A DNA stretch of 64,000 bases from the NCBI GenBank assembly GCA_002842345.1, contig PHCU01000003.1:22737-86736 (forward strand), read 5' to 3'. The notes beneath the pieces were generated by a model, which saw nothing but the letters and a program-made list of their open reading frames with translations, was not told the origin of the DNA and searched no databases. Position 1 is the stretch's first letter. Each line of letters opens with the position of its first letter. Positions 38,272 through 49,462 of the stretch are shown piece by piece. The position numbers were made by a program, and so were the translations under genes. The stretch comes from Betaproteobacteria bacterium HGW-Betaproteobacteria-12 (lineage in GTDB: Bacteria > Pseudomonadota > Gammaproteobacteria > Burkholderiales > Rhodocyclaceae).

Positions 38272-38433
38272 ATTAATCCCGCCGCCGGGACGGCGCTTCC
38301 CGGTCCGTTCCCTGGCCGCCCGGCGAAAGCCGCACGGCAAGGTCGTTTCGGCCGGTGACTGAGGCGCCGCGCGGCCTTCGGCGGATGGAACTGATCTTGC
38401 TAGAAATGTCCGACTTACCATCGGAGCAGTTTC

Positions 38434-40386
38434 ATGATTCCAGAGTTGGGGCACCTCGCCCTGATCATTGCCTTGATTGTCGCCATCATCCAGGGGGTGT
38501 TCCCGCTGGTCGGCGTGCTGACCCATAACGGCCGCCTGATGGCGCTGGCCCGGCCGACGGCCGTCGCCCAGTTCGCGGCGCTGGCTTTTTCCTATGCCTG
38601 CCTGATGCACGGCTTCCTGAACAACGATTTCTCGGTGCGCTACGTCGCCGAGCATTCGAACAGCCTGCTGCCGACCTTCTACAAGGTGGCCGCGGTGTGG
38701 GGTGGGCATGAGGGTTCGATGCTGCTGTGGGTGCTGATCCTGTCCACCTGGACGGTGGCCGTGGCGATTTTCAGCCGGCGCCTGCCGAAGGAGATGCTGA
38801 CCACGGTGCTCGCCGTGATGGGGCTGATCAGCATCGGCTTCCTGGCTTTCCTGCTGTTCGCGTCCAGCCCGTTCGAACGCCTGCTGCCGGCCGTGGCCGA
38901 AGGGCGTGACCTCAATCCGCTGCTGCAGGATCCGGGCATGGCCTTCCATCCGCCGATGCTCTACATGGGCTATGTCGGCTTCTCGGTGGCTTTCGCCTTC
39001 TCCATCGCCGCCCTGATTTCCGGTCGCCTCGATGCCGCCTGGGCGCGCTGGTCGCGGCCGTGGACGACGGTCGCCTGGGTGTTCCTGACGCTCGGCATCG
39101 CCCTCGGTTCGTGGTGGGCCTATTACGAACTCGGCTGGGGCGGCTGGTGGTTCTGGGATCCGGTGGAAAACGCCTCCTTCCTGCCCTGGCTGATCGGCAC
39201 GGCGCTGATCCATTCGCTGGCGGTCACCGAAAAGCGCGGCTGCTTCAAGAACTGGACGGTGATGCTGGCGATCATGGCCTTCTCGCTGTCGCTGCTCGGC
39301 ACCTTCCTGGTTCGTTCCGGCGTGCTGACCTCGGTGCATGCCTTCGCCACCGATCCGAAGCGCGGCATCTTCGTCCTGGCCTTCCTCGCCATCGTCGTCG
39401 GCTCATCGCTGCTGCTGTTCGCCTGGCGGGCACCGAAGGTCGGCCTCGGCGGCGCCTTCCAGATGCTGTCGCGCGAGTCGCTGCTGCTGGTCAACAACGT
39501 GCTGCTCACCGTGGCCTGCGGTGCCGTGCTGATCGGCACGCTCTATCCGCTGTTCCTCGACGCCCTCGACCTGGGCAAGATCTCGGTTGGCCCGCCGTAC
39601 TTCGAGAGCATCTTCGTGCCGCTGATGGCGCCGATGATCCTGATCATGGGCATCGCCCCCTTCGCTCGCTGGAAGGCGGCTTCGGCCAGCGATTTTCCCC
39701 AGTTGCTGTGGCTGTGCATGGCCCTGGCGCTGGTCGCCGCGCTGGCTGTGCCGCTGCTGATGGGCGGCTGGACCTTCCTTGCCGCCCTCGGCGTCTTCCT
39801 CGGTGTCTGGGCCATCCTGGCCAGCCTGCTGGTGCTGCGGGCGCGCGGCGTGTCGCGCCTGGGCAGCATGTCGCTCGCCCAGTGGGGCATGGTCGTCGCC
39901 CACGTCGGCGTCGGCGTCTTCATCCTCGGCGTCACCTTCGTCAAGGCCTACGAAAGCACCAGTGACGTCAAGATGAGCGCCGGCGAATCGACGACGGTGG
40001 CCGGTTACACCTTCACCTTCCAGAGCATCAACGAAATCAAGGGGCCGAACTACATCGCCGCCCGGGCGCGTATCGAAGTCAGCCGCAATGGCCAGTTCGA
40101 CCGCCTGATGGAACCGGAAAAGCGGGTCTACAACGTGCAGCGCATGCCGATGACCGAGGCGGCGATCGATACCGGCCTGTTCCGCGATCTCTACGTGGCG
40201 CTGGGCGAGCCGATCGACCAGAAAACCTGGGTCGTCCGCGTCCAGCACAAGCCGCTGGTCGACTGGATCTGGTGGGGCTGCCTGCTGATGGCCATCGGCG
40301 GCGGCCTGGCCGCCGCCGACCGGCGCTACCGCATCGCCGCCCGCGCCAGGGCCGGCGGTTCGGCCTATTCGTCGGCGCAGGCCTGA
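38434..40386 (+). CDS. ccmF: cytochrome c haem lyase CcmF
   Basis: WGGHEGSMLLWVLIL, GWGGWWFWDPVENASFLPWL motifs. Confidence 0.97.
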   Translation: MIPELGHLALIIALIVAIIQGVFPLVGVLTHNGRLMALARPTAVAQFAALAFSYACLMHGFLNNDFSVRYVAEHSNSLLPTFYKVAAVWGGHEGSMLLWVLILSTWTVAVAIFSRRLPKEMLTTVLAVMGLISIGFLAFLLFASSPFERLLPAVAEGRDLNPLLQDPGMAFHPPMLYMGYVGFSVAFAFSIAALISGRLDAAWARWSRPWTTVAWVFLTLGIALGSWWAYYELGWGGWWFWDPVENASFLPWLIGTALIHSLAVTEKRGCFKNWTVMLAIMAFSLSLLGTFLVRSGVLTSVHAFATDPKRGIFVLAFLAIVVGSSLLLFAWRAPKVGLGGAFQMLSRESLLLVNNVLLTVACGAVLIGTLYPLFLDALDLGKISVGPPYFESIFVPLMAPMILIMGIAPFARWKAASASDFPQLLWLCMALALVAALAVPLLMGGWTFLAALGVFLGVWAILASLLVLRARGVSRLGSMSLAQWGMVVAHVGVGVFILGVTFVKAYESTSDVKMSAGESTTVAGYTFTFQSINEIKGPNYIAARARIEVSRNGQFDRLMEPEKRVYNVQRMPMTEAAIDTGLFRDLYVALGEPIDQKTWVVRVQHKPLVDWIWWGCLLMAIGGGLAAADRRYRIAARARAGGSAYSSAQA

Positions 40387-40394
40387 GGTGGAGC

Positions 40395-40922
40395 ATGCGC
40401 CGCTTCCTCCTGCCGCTGCTCATCTTCATCGTCCTGATCGCCTTCCTGGCGGTCGGCCTGCGCCTGAAGCCGCGCGAGGTGCCGTCGCCGTTCATCGGCA
40501 AGCCGGCACCGGCCTTCGTGCTCAGCCAGTTGCACCAGCCGGACAGCAGCTTTACGCCGGTGGACATGCTCGGCCAGGTCTGGCTGCTCAATGTCTGGGC
40601 TTCCTGGTGCGTCTCCTGTCGCCAGGAACATCCGGTGCTGCTCGATCTGTCCCGGCACAACGTCGCGCCGATCATCGGCCTCGACTACAAGGACGAGCGC
40701 GAACCGGCCAAAGCCTGGCTGAGCGAGCACGGCGATCCTTACCGGCTGTCGATCTGGGATCGCGACGGCAAGGTGGGTATCGACTACGGGGTCTACGGCG
40801 TGCCGGAGACCTTTGTCATCGACAAGACCGGCACCGTCCGGATGAAACATATCGGCCCGCTGACGCCCACTGTGGTCAGCGAGAAAATCATACCGTTGGT
40901 GAAGGAGTTGAACGGTGCGTAA
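40395..40922 (+). CDS. ccmG: CcmG/DsbE thiol-disulfide interchange protein
   Basis: WASWCVSCRQEHP; GVYGVPETFVIDKTG. Confidence 0.95.
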   Translation: MRRFLLPLLIFIVLIAFLAVGLRLKPREVPSPFIGKPAPAFVLSQLHQPDSSFTPVDMLGQVWLLNVWASWCVSCRQEHPVLLDLSRHNVAPIIGLDYKDEREPAKAWLSEHGDPYRLSIWDRDGKVGIDYGVYGVPETFVIDKTGTVRMKHIGPLTPTVVSEKIIPLVKELNGA

Positions 40923-41364
40923 ACTAATTGCCCTGCTGCTGCTGACTTTCAGCCTGTCCTTCAGCTTCGCCGCCGAGGCGCAGCGCGTCGCGGCCGACCC
41001 GGTCCTCGAGGCCAAGGTGCAGTCGCTAGCCGAACTGCTGCGTTGCCTGGTCTGTCAGAACCAGAACCTGGCCGATTCGCATGCCGACCTGGCCATCGAC
41101 CTGAAAAACCAGGTGCGCGACATGCTGCGCCAGGGCCGGACGGAGAAGGAAGTGATCGATTACATGGTCGAGCGTTACGGCGACTTCGTGCTCTATCGCC
41201 CGCCGCTGAAGACGACCACCTGGCTGCTCTGGGGCGGTCCCTTCCTGCTGCTGCTCGGGGGCTTGTTCGGCCTCTACGTCGTGCTCAAACGGCGGCGCGG
41301 CAATGCGGAGGCGCCGCTCGACGAGATCGACCGACAAACGGCCGCCCGGCTGCTTCAGGGCTGA
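40915..41364 (+). CDS. ccmH: cytochrome c maturation protein CcmH (CcmL-like)
   Basis: LRCLVCQNQNLADSHADLAIDLKNQVRDMLRQG. Confidence 0.95.
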   Translation: MRKLIALLLLTFSLSFSFAAEAQRVAADPVLEAKVQSLAELLRCLVCQNQNLADSHADLAIDLKNQVRDMLRQGRTEKEVIDYMVERYGDFVLYRPPLKTTTWLLWGGPFLLLLGGLFGLYVVLKRRRGNAEAPLDEIDRQTAARLLQG

Positions 41365-41372
41365 CTCACGCG

Positions 41373-42635
41373 ATGCTGATGAATACGTTCGTGGTGGTTG
41401 GCGGGCTGCTCGTGCTCGCCGTCGTGGGAGGCATTCTCTATCCCTTGCTGCGCCGGCAACCGGGGGAGGATGCCCCGACAACGGGGCAGCGCGAGCTGAA
41501 CCTGATCGTGCTGCGCGACCAGCTGGCCGATCTGGAACGCGACTTTGCGGAAGGGCGCATCGGCGACGCCGACTATCAGCAGGCGCGCGAGGAACTGGAA
41601 CGGCGGGCCCTCGATCATGTCAGCGAGGGACCGAAGCAGGCGCTCAGCGGCGGCCGCCAGAAGCTGCTGGCAGCGGCGCTGGCCATCGGCTTCCCGGTGG
41701 CTGTCGGCGTGCTGTACTGGACGCTGGGCGCGCCGGAAACGGTGGCGCCGGTGCCAACCGTGGCGGCGCCGAAGGACGGCGAGCATGCGCTGTCGCAGGA
41801 ACAGATCCTGGCGATGGTCGAAAACCTGGCGCTGCGCCTGCAGGAAAATCCCAATGACGGCCGCGGCTGGCTGATGCTGGCCCGCTCCTATGCCGTGCTC
41901 GGCCGCTATCCGGAATCGGCGGCGGCCTTCAGCCGGGCGCTCGGCCTGTTGCCGCCGGAAGCCCAGCACTATGCCGATTTCGCCGATATCGTCGCGATGA
42001 CCCAAGGCAAGAAGCTGGCCGGCGAACCGGAACGCCTGGTGCGCCGGGCGCTGGAAATCGATCCGCGCAACGTTAAGGCGCTGGCGCTGGCCGGGACGAT
42101 CGCCTTCGATCGCCAGGACTACGCCCAGGCCATCGGCGAATGGCAGAAGGTGCTGGCCTTGCTGCCGGAACAATCGCCGGCGGCCAACAGCATCCAGGGC
42201 AGCATCCGCGACGCGCAGAACCGCATGGCCATTGCCAGCCAGCAAGGCGCTGGCGAGCCGCCCGCCGCCGCGGCCGACAAGCCGGCGGCGCTGGCCCGTG
42301 TCGCCGGTATCGTCGAGCTCGATCCCAAGCTGCGCGCGGCGATCAAGCCGGGCGATACGTTGTTCGTCTTCGCCCGCGCCGTCGATGGGCCGAAGATGCC
42401 GGTGGCCATGCTGCGCGCCAAGGCCGGCGAGATGCCGCTGCGCTTCGCGCTCGACGACAGCATGTCGATGGCGCCGCAGTTCAAGCTGTCCACGGTCGGC
42501 CAGGTGGTGGTCGGGGCGCGGATATCGAAGAGCGGTGACGCCCTGGCCCGAGCGGGCGACCTGGAAGGGCTTTCGGCCCCGGTTTCGGCCGGAGCCGGCA
42601 ATGTTAAGATCGTGATCAATTCCGTCGTCCCGTAA
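41373..42635 (+). CDS. ccmI: cytochrome c maturation protein CcmI (TPR)
   Basis: Adjacent to ccmH; LRDQLADLERDFAEGRIGDADYQQAREELERRAL. Confidence 0.93.
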   Translation: MLMNTFVVVGGLLVLAVVGGILYPLLRRQPGEDAPTTGQRELNLIVLRDQLADLERDFAEGRIGDADYQQAREELERRALDHVSEGPKQALSGGRQKLLAAALAIGFPVAVGVLYWTLGAPETVAPVPTVAAPKDGEHALSQEQILAMVENLALRLQENPNDGRGWLMLARSYAVLGRYPESAAAFSRALGLLPPEAQHYADFADIVAMTQGKKLAGEPERLVRRALEIDPRNVKALALAGTIAFDRQDYAQAIGEWQKVLALLPEQSPAANSIQGSIRDAQNRMAIASQQGAGEPPAAAADKPAALARVAGIVELDPKLRAAIKPGDTLFVFARAVDGPKMPVAMLRAKAGEMPLRFALDDSMSMAPQFKLSTVGQVVVGARISKSGDALARAGDLEGLSAPVSAGAGNVKIVINSVVP

Positions 42636-42689
42636 GTCCCCGGCTGTTCCTGTCAGGGGGCCGCCGGCCGGCCAACCAAGGGGAACGAG

Positions 42690-43262
42690 ATGTTGCGCAT
42701 GGCTTGGCTCTGTCTGTTGGCGGTTTTTGCGTCGGCTGTGCTGGCGCAACCGCCGAACAAGGCGCTGGTCGAGGAAAGCCGGGAAGTGGCCAACCGCATC
42801 GCCGGCCAGGTGCGCGACGAACTGGTGCGCGAACTGGATCGCACCAGCCCGATCCGGGCGATTACCGTGTGCAAGTACAGCGTTCCCGAGATCACCTCGA
42901 ACATCTCGCGCCAGACCGGTTTGCGCGTTACCCGTGTCGCCCTGCGGCCGCGCAACCGGGCGTTGGCCGAACCGGATGCCTGGGAGCAGCAGGTTCTTCT
43001 CGATTTCGAGAAGCGCGTCGCCAAAGGCGAGAAGGCCGATGCCCTCGAGCACCATGAAATCGTCACCGAGCCGGCCGGGCGCGCCTTCCGTTACATGAAA
43101 TCGATCGCCGTCAGCCAGCCCTGCATGCTCTGCCATGGCCCGGTCAATCAGTTGTCGGAAGGGGTGCGGGCGCAGTTGCTGCTCGAATACCCGAACGACA
43201 AGGCGGTCGAATATCAGGTGGGCCAGGTACGCGGTGCGATTTCCATCAAGAAACCGCTGTAA
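42690..43262 (+). CDS. DUF3365 / Tll0287-like monohaem periplasmic protein
   Basis: Signal peptide; AVSQPCMLCHGPV; VGQVRGAISIKKPL C-terminus. Confidence 0.85.
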   Translation: MLRMAWLCLLAVFASAVLAQPPNKALVEESREVANRIAGQVRDELVRELDRTSPIRAITVCKYSVPEITSNISRQTGLRVTRVALRPRNRALAEPDAWEQQVLLDFEKRVAKGEKADALEHHEIVTEPAGRAFRYMKSIAVSQPCMLCHGPVNQLSEGVRAQLLLEYPNDKAVEYQVGQVRGAISIKKPL

Positions 43263-43770
43263 TCGCCGCGCCTTCTGCCGCCTGCTGCTGTTGTTGCCGG
43301 CCGCCCTGGCCGGCTGCGACGAGGCGCCGCCGCCGCCGGGGCCGAGCCTCGGCCGCCTGCCGGCCCTGGCCATGCCGATGCTCGACGCGCCGGCTGCCTA
43401 CCCCCTGGGCGAGGCCGCGACTCCCTGTCTGATCAACTTCTGGGCGACCTGGTGCCCGCCCTGCCGGGCCGAGATGGCCTCGCTCAATCGTCTCTATCGG
43501 GATCTGCGTGGGCGCGGGCTCCAGGTGCTGGCTGTGTCGATCGACCGGGATCTGCATCTGGTGCGCGAATTTCTCCTCCAGACGCCGCTCGACTTCCCCA
43601 TCCTGCTCGATCCGGACGGCGAGTTGGCGAGCCGCGTCTTCCGCGTCGCCGCCTATCCGACGACCTGGCTGGTCGCGCCCGGCGGAGTGGTGCGTGATGT
43701 CTGGGTCGGCGAGCGCGACTGGGATGCGCCGGCGATCCGCGCCCGTGTCGCGGCGCTACTGGAAAGCTGA
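43234..43770 (+). CDS. TlpA/ResA-like thioredoxin lipoprotein
   Basis: Inferred GTG start giving lipobox LPAALAGC; WATWCPPCRAEM; overlaps upstream gene by 29 nt. Confidence 0.85.
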   Translation: MRFPSRNRCNRRAFCRLLLLLPAALAGCDEAPPPPGPSLGRLPALAMPMLDAPAAYPLGEAATPCLINFWATWCPPCRAEMASLNRLYRDLRGRGLQVLAVSIDRDLHLVREFLLQTPLDFPILLDPDGELASRVFRVAAYPTTWLVAPGGVVRDVWVGERDWDAPAIRARVAALLES

Positions 43771-43772
43771 AG

Positions 43773-44303
43773 CTACTTGCCCGTTTCGACGACGGCCAGC
43801 GCCTTCTTCGCTTCCGCATGCCCCTGGGCGGCGGCCTTGCGCATCCAGCGGGCGGCTTCCGTCCGGCTGTCGATCACGCCTTTGCCGGCCAGGAAGAGCA
43901 GGCCAAGGTGGTACTGGGCTTCGGCGTGGCCGGCACTGGCGGCCTGGAAGTACCAGGTGGCAGCTTCGCGGTCGGGGTCGGGTACGGTTCTTGCGGCTTG
44001 ATTGCCAAAAAGATAGGCAGACCCCAAATGAAACATCGCATCGACGGAACCTTGACTGGCGGCCTTCTTCCAATAAAAAACCGCCTGCTTCTCATCTTCG
44101 GGAACACCGTGTCCCATATAGTAGAGCAGGCCGAGACGGAACTGCGCCGTGCTGTTGCCGCTGTTGGCCAACGGAGTGAGTAATTGAGCCGCCTGGCGGG
44201 GTTGTCCGGCTTCGATGGCCCGGATGGCGTCGGCCAGCGGATCGGCCTTGGCCATCGGCGAGCAGAGCACGGTCAGCGCGAGAATAAAGGTACGTACCCA
44301 CAT
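43773..44303 (-). CDS. Sel1-repeat periplasmic protein
   Basis: Signal peptide MWVRTFILALTVLCSPMAKA; Sel1 repeats. Confidence 0.88.
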   Translation of the reverse strand: MWVRTFILALTVLCSPMAKADPLADAIRAIEAGQPRQAAQLLTPLANSGNSTAQFRLGLLYYMGHGVPEDEKQAVFYWKKAASQGSVDAMFHLGSAYLFGNQAARTVPDPDREAATWYFQAASAGHAEAQYHLGLLFLAGKGVIDSRTEAARWMRKAAAQGHAEAKKALAVVETGK

Positions 44304-44398
44304 GTTCGTTTCGGTAACTTGTTTGTCGTGTTCGTTGTGGCGGCGCAGACCGTCGGTCTGGCCATAATGGGTGAAGTCCCTGCGATGCGTCAATTCTT

Positions 44399-44414
44399 AG
44401 CAAGAAGCAGGCCG
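44399..44414 (-). promoter_or_regulatory. candidate weak sigma-54 promoter (minus) CGGCCTG-CTTC-TTGCT
   Basis: Same -24-like and -12 elements as the 19116-19131 site; upstream of the Sel1 gene. Confidence 0.35.
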
Positions 44415-44436
44415 TGTTTTCCGAAAGGTTCCCCGA

Positions 44437-45960
44437 GTGGCCGATGATTTTATTTTGAAGCAGATCGGCGACCGGCGAAAGCGCTCGCGCCTGTCGCTGT
44501 TCAGTTCCCTGCGCGGCAAGGGCTGGCTGTTTACTTTTCTGCTGGCGGTCTACTTCCTCATCGTCAGCCTGGTCATCACCTTCGAGCGCAACACCATGCG
44601 CGAGTCGGTGACGCTGCTGCAGAGCATCAACGAGCGCGAGGAGTACCTGGTCGGCCTGAATTACGCGGTGTCGCGCGCCGTCATCTCGGTCAACGAAAAC
44701 TACTTTTCGCCGGACGTCGAGGCCTCCGGCAAGATGCTGGCGCTCGAGGTCGAGGCGCTGCTGCCGGGCCTGGCCCGCCTGCAGTCGGTCTATCCGGAAC
44801 TGTCCGATTCGCGCCTCGCGCTCGAGCGCACGGCCGTCGAGCTGGTCAGCGAGCCGAGCCGGGCGACCATCGCCGACCTGCGCGCCTCGATGCATCACCT
44901 GGTACTCGAACTGGACAACGTGACCAACGACGTGGCGGCCAAGAAAAGCACCTTCGCCGAGCAGTATCACACCGCTTCCGAGCGCCTGACCGGCGAATGG
45001 CTGGCCTTCGGCCTGCTCGCCCTGATCCTGGTGGCGGTGGTGTTCAAGGTGTTTTTCCGCGGCCTGTCGGCCGATATCGACCGCGTCCGCCTGCATGCGA
45101 CGCGGGTGCTGCTCGGCCATCCGAGCGCCAAGCTGCGGCACACGCGCAAGGACGAACTGGGCTTGCTGATGGACGCGGTGAATTCGATGCAGGACGAACT
45201 GGCGCGCCGCGAGAGCGAGCTGGAATTGACCCGCCAGCAGAGTTTTCACAAGGAGAAGATGGCCGCCGTCGGTTCGCTGGCGGCAGCAGTGGCGCATGAA
45301 ATAAACAATCCGCTGTCGGCGATCGTCGGCGTTGCCCGGGCGATGAACGAGGAGTGCCAGGCCTCGCATTGCGAGCGCTACGGCACGGCCTGCCATCCGG
45401 AGATGATTCTCGAGCAGGCGACGCGGGTGATGAGCATCACCCGGCAGATCAGCGAATTCTCCGTGCCGCAGTCGCAGGAGGCCGAGCTGGCCGACCTCAA
45501 CAGCATTCTGCGCAGTACCGCCAATTTCGTAAAATTCGACCGGCGCTTCCGCCGGGTCAAGCTGACCCTCGAACTCGACGGCCAGTTGCCGGCGGTGGTG
45601 CTGGTCGCCGACCATATGGTGCAGGTGGCAATGAACTTGCTTATCAATGCGGCCGATGCGCTGCGCGAACTGGAGTCGCGCGAGCCGGAGATCCGGGTGG
45701 TGACGCTCCGGGAGGATGAGCGGGTCAAGGTGCGGGTGATCGACAACGGCAGCGGCATCGCCCCGGAGGTTCTGCCGCGCGTCTTTGACGAACGTTTTTC
45801 GACCAAGGGGCCGGGCCGGGGTAGTGGATTGGGTTTGTCGGTCTGCAAGTCGCTGGTCGAGAAGGCCGGCGGGCAGATCGCCATCAGTTCCGAGCCGGGT
45901 GCGGGGACGACCGTCGAGATCAGCTTGCCGGTACCGCTACTTGGCGCGGATTGTCGCTAG
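44437..45960 (+). CDS. membrane sensor histidine kinase (NtrB-class partner)
   Basis: TM-sensor-TM, HAMP, VAHEINNPLSAIVG H-box, GSGLGLSVCKSLV; precedes NtrC-type regulator. Confidence 0.92.
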   Translation: MADDFILKQIGDRRKRSRLSLFSSLRGKGWLFTFLLAVYFLIVSLVITFERNTMRESVTLLQSINEREEYLVGLNYAVSRAVISVNENYFSPDVEASGKMLALEVEALLPGLARLQSVYPELSDSRLALERTAVELVSEPSRATIADLRASMHHLVLELDNVTNDVAAKKSTFAEQYHTASERLTGEWLAFGLLALILVAVVFKVFFRGLSADIDRVRLHATRVLLGHPSAKLRHTRKDELGLLMDAVNSMQDELARRESELELTRQQSFHKEKMAAVGSLAAAVAHEINNPLSAIVGVARAMNEECQASHCERYGTACHPEMILEQATRVMSITRQISEFSVPQSQEAELADLNSILRSTANFVKFDRRFRRVKLTLELDGQLPAVVLVADHMVQVAMNLLINAADALRELESREPEIRVVTLREDERVKVRVIDNGSGIAPEVLPRVFDERFSTKGPGRGSGLGLSVCKSLVEKAGGQIAISSEPGAGTTVEISLPVPLLGADCR

Positions 45961-45987
45961 GCGACAGGGGGAGAGGGAGACTGGGCA

Positions 45988-47358
<1,371 letters not shown>

Positions 47359-47380
47359 CGTCCAGAGCGAGGAGCTTGCC

Positions 47381-48025
47381 ATGAAACTCGGCCGGATCAC
47401 CGGTGTTGTCGCCTGCGCCCTGCTGTTCGCCGGACCCGTCCAGGCGGGGGCGGAGGAGGATTATCAGGCGGGGCTGAAGAGCCACCGTGAAGGCGACATC
47501 GTCGGCGCCATGACGCCGCTGCGCGCTGCCGCACTGGCCGAGCATCCGAAGGCCCAGGCGCTGCTGGCGGAGATTCTCGATCGCACGGATTTCGACGCCG
47601 ATGCCTTGGTCCTCTACCGCAAATCGGCCGCCCAGGGTGAGCCGGAAGGCATGTTCGGCCTCGGGGCGATGCTGGTTTCCGGCGAAGGCACGCCAAAGGA
47701 TCTGGTCAACGGCCGGGCCTGGATACTCAAGGCGGCGGAAGCCGGCCATTCCCAGGCGATCAACGTCATCGCCCAGGGCTACCTGAAAAGCGAGATCGGC
47801 TACACCGAGGCCGAGCGCGACACGCCGGCGGCGCTGGCCTGGATCAAGCGGGCCGCCGATAATGGCTACCTGCCGGCGATCGACGCCCTGGCCGCCGCCT
47901 ATGCTGCCGGCAATGCCCTCAGCGTCGCCGCCGATCCGGCCCTGGCCGAGCAATACCGGAACCAGGCCAACCGCATCCGCCAGGTCGACCCGAGCAAGGG
48001 CAAGAAGAAACAACGGCGCATGTAA
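47381..48025 (+). CDS. Sel1-repeat periplasmic protein
   Basis: Signal peptide; Sel1 repeats. Confidence 0.85.
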   Translation: MKLGRITGVVACALLFAGPVQAGAEEDYQAGLKSHREGDIVGAMTPLRAAALAEHPKAQALLAEILDRTDFDADALVLYRKSAAQGEPEGMFGLGAMLVSGEGTPKDLVNGRAWILKAAEAGHSQAINVIAQGYLKSEIGYTEAERDTPAALAWIKRAADNGYLPAIDALAAAYAAGNALSVAADPALAEQYRNQANRIRQVDPSKGKKKQRRM

Positions 48026-48060
48026 TGGACATGATCGCCAGTTCCGTCGAGGAGAGCGTT

Positions 48061-48369
48061 ATGAAAACCTGTTGGCGAATGGGCTTGCCGTTGTTGCTGC
48101 TGGCCTGTCATGTGGCGCCGGCCGCGGCCGTGAACCTGGTGCAGGGGCAGCAGTTGTACAACCTGCACTGCGCTGCCTGTCACGGGCCGCGCGGTGAAGG
48201 GGTGATGCCCGAGGCGCCGAAGTTTCGCCTGGGCGAGCGCCTGGAGCAGCCGGACATGATGTTGTTGCAGTCGGTGAGGAGTGGCAAGAAGAGCATGCCG
48301 CCGTTTTTCGGCATCCTGAAGGATGCGCAGATTCTTGATGTATTGGCTTACGTGAGAACACTAAGATGA
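48061..48369 (+). CDS. monohaem class I cytochrome c
   Basis: Signal peptide; CAACHGPRGEG. Confidence 0.9.
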   Translation: MKTCWRMGLPLLLLACHVAPAAAVNLVQGQQLYNLHCAACHGPRGEGVMPEAPKFRLGERLEQPDMMLLQSVRSGKKSMPPFFGILKDAQILDVLAYVRTLR

Positions 48370-49439
48370 AACTAAAACTAAAACTGGTGCTGGGCACCGT
48401 AGCCGTCATGCTGTGCGGAGCCATCCATCCCGCCCTGGCTGCCGATGCCAAGACCGGCGTGCGGGTGATCGACTCCTTCGAAGTCGGCGACAACGTCTAT
48501 GTCCGGGCGCTGACCGTCGAGAAGGCGACCGATACGCTGTGGGTCGGCACCTCGGTCGGGGCGCACGAGATCGACCTGAAGGCCAGCAAGCCGCGCAACA
48601 CCTTTACCCGCCAGCACGGCCTGGCCAACGAATACGTCTTCGCCATCGGCATCGACAGCCAGGGCTACAAGTGGTTCGGCACCAATGCCGGCGGCGCCTC
48701 GCGCTACAAGGACGGCAAGTGGAAGACCTACTTCCCGATGCACGGCCTGGCCGATTACTGGATCTACTGCTTCCAGAACGACAAGGACGGCAATCTGTGG
48801 ATCGGTACCTGGGCCGGCGTCAATCACTTCAACGTCAAGACCGGCAAGTTCAAGACCTACGTCAAGGAACTGATCAACGAGTGGGTCTACGGTCTGACCA
48901 TGGACAAGGCGGGTCGCATCTGGTTCGGCACCGAGGGCGGCGTCAGCATGTTCGACGGCAAGCGCTGGCGCTCGTGGACGCACAAGGACGGCCTCGGCGC
49001 CGACAATGAGGCGAAACTGCAGGCCAGCCCGAATACCGGCCTCGGCACCCGCTCGCGCCACGACCTGACGACACAGGTCGAAGGCCTCGGCTCGTTCAAC
49101 CCGAACTACGTCTTCTCCATCCACGCCGACCCGGCCGGCGTCATCTGGGCCGGCACCTGGGGCGGCGGCGTGTCGCGCTACGACGGCAAGCAGTGGAGCA
49201 ACCTGACGACGCGCGACGGCCTGGCCGGCAACATCGTCTATTCGATGGTCCAGGACGACAAGGGCGTCTTCTGGTTCGGCACCGACAAGGGCCTGTCGCG
49301 CTACGACGGCAAGAGCTTCAAGAACCTGGGCAAGGCCGAAGGCCTGTTCGACACGCACGTCTATGCCGTCACCGTGGCGCCGAACGGCGACATCTGGGCC
49401 GGCACCAAGCGCGGCGTGGTACGCGTCGCGGCGCAATGA
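48366..49439 (+). CDS. secreted two-component-regulator-propeller protein
   Basis: Repeated W[VI]GT..G[VA]...G.....DGL units; signal peptide; ATGA overlap with cytochrome gene. Confidence 0.85.
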   Translation: MKLKLKLVLGTVAVMLCGAIHPALAADAKTGVRVIDSFEVGDNVYVRALTVEKATDTLWVGTSVGAHEIDLKASKPRNTFTRQHGLANEYVFAIGIDSQGYKWFGTNAGGASRYKDGKWKTYFPMHGLADYWIYCFQNDKDGNLWIGTWAGVNHFNVKTGKFKTYVKELINEWVYGLTMDKAGRIWFGTEGGVSMFDGKRWRSWTHKDGLGADNEAKLQASPNTGLGTRSRHDLTTQVEGLGSFNPNYVFSIHADPAGVIWAGTWGGGVSRYDGKQWSNLTTRDGLAGNIVYSMVQDDKGVFWFGTDKGLSRYDGKSFKNLGKAEGLFDTHVYAVTVAPNGDIWAGTKRGVVRVAAQ

Positions 49440-49462
49440 TCATTCGCCATAAAGGAATTTCC

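Noticed and set aside
41355-43373. 672-aa minus-strand ORF across ccmI/DUF3365
   Set aside because: Spans two recognisable plus-strand genes; R/G/Q-rich shadow translation
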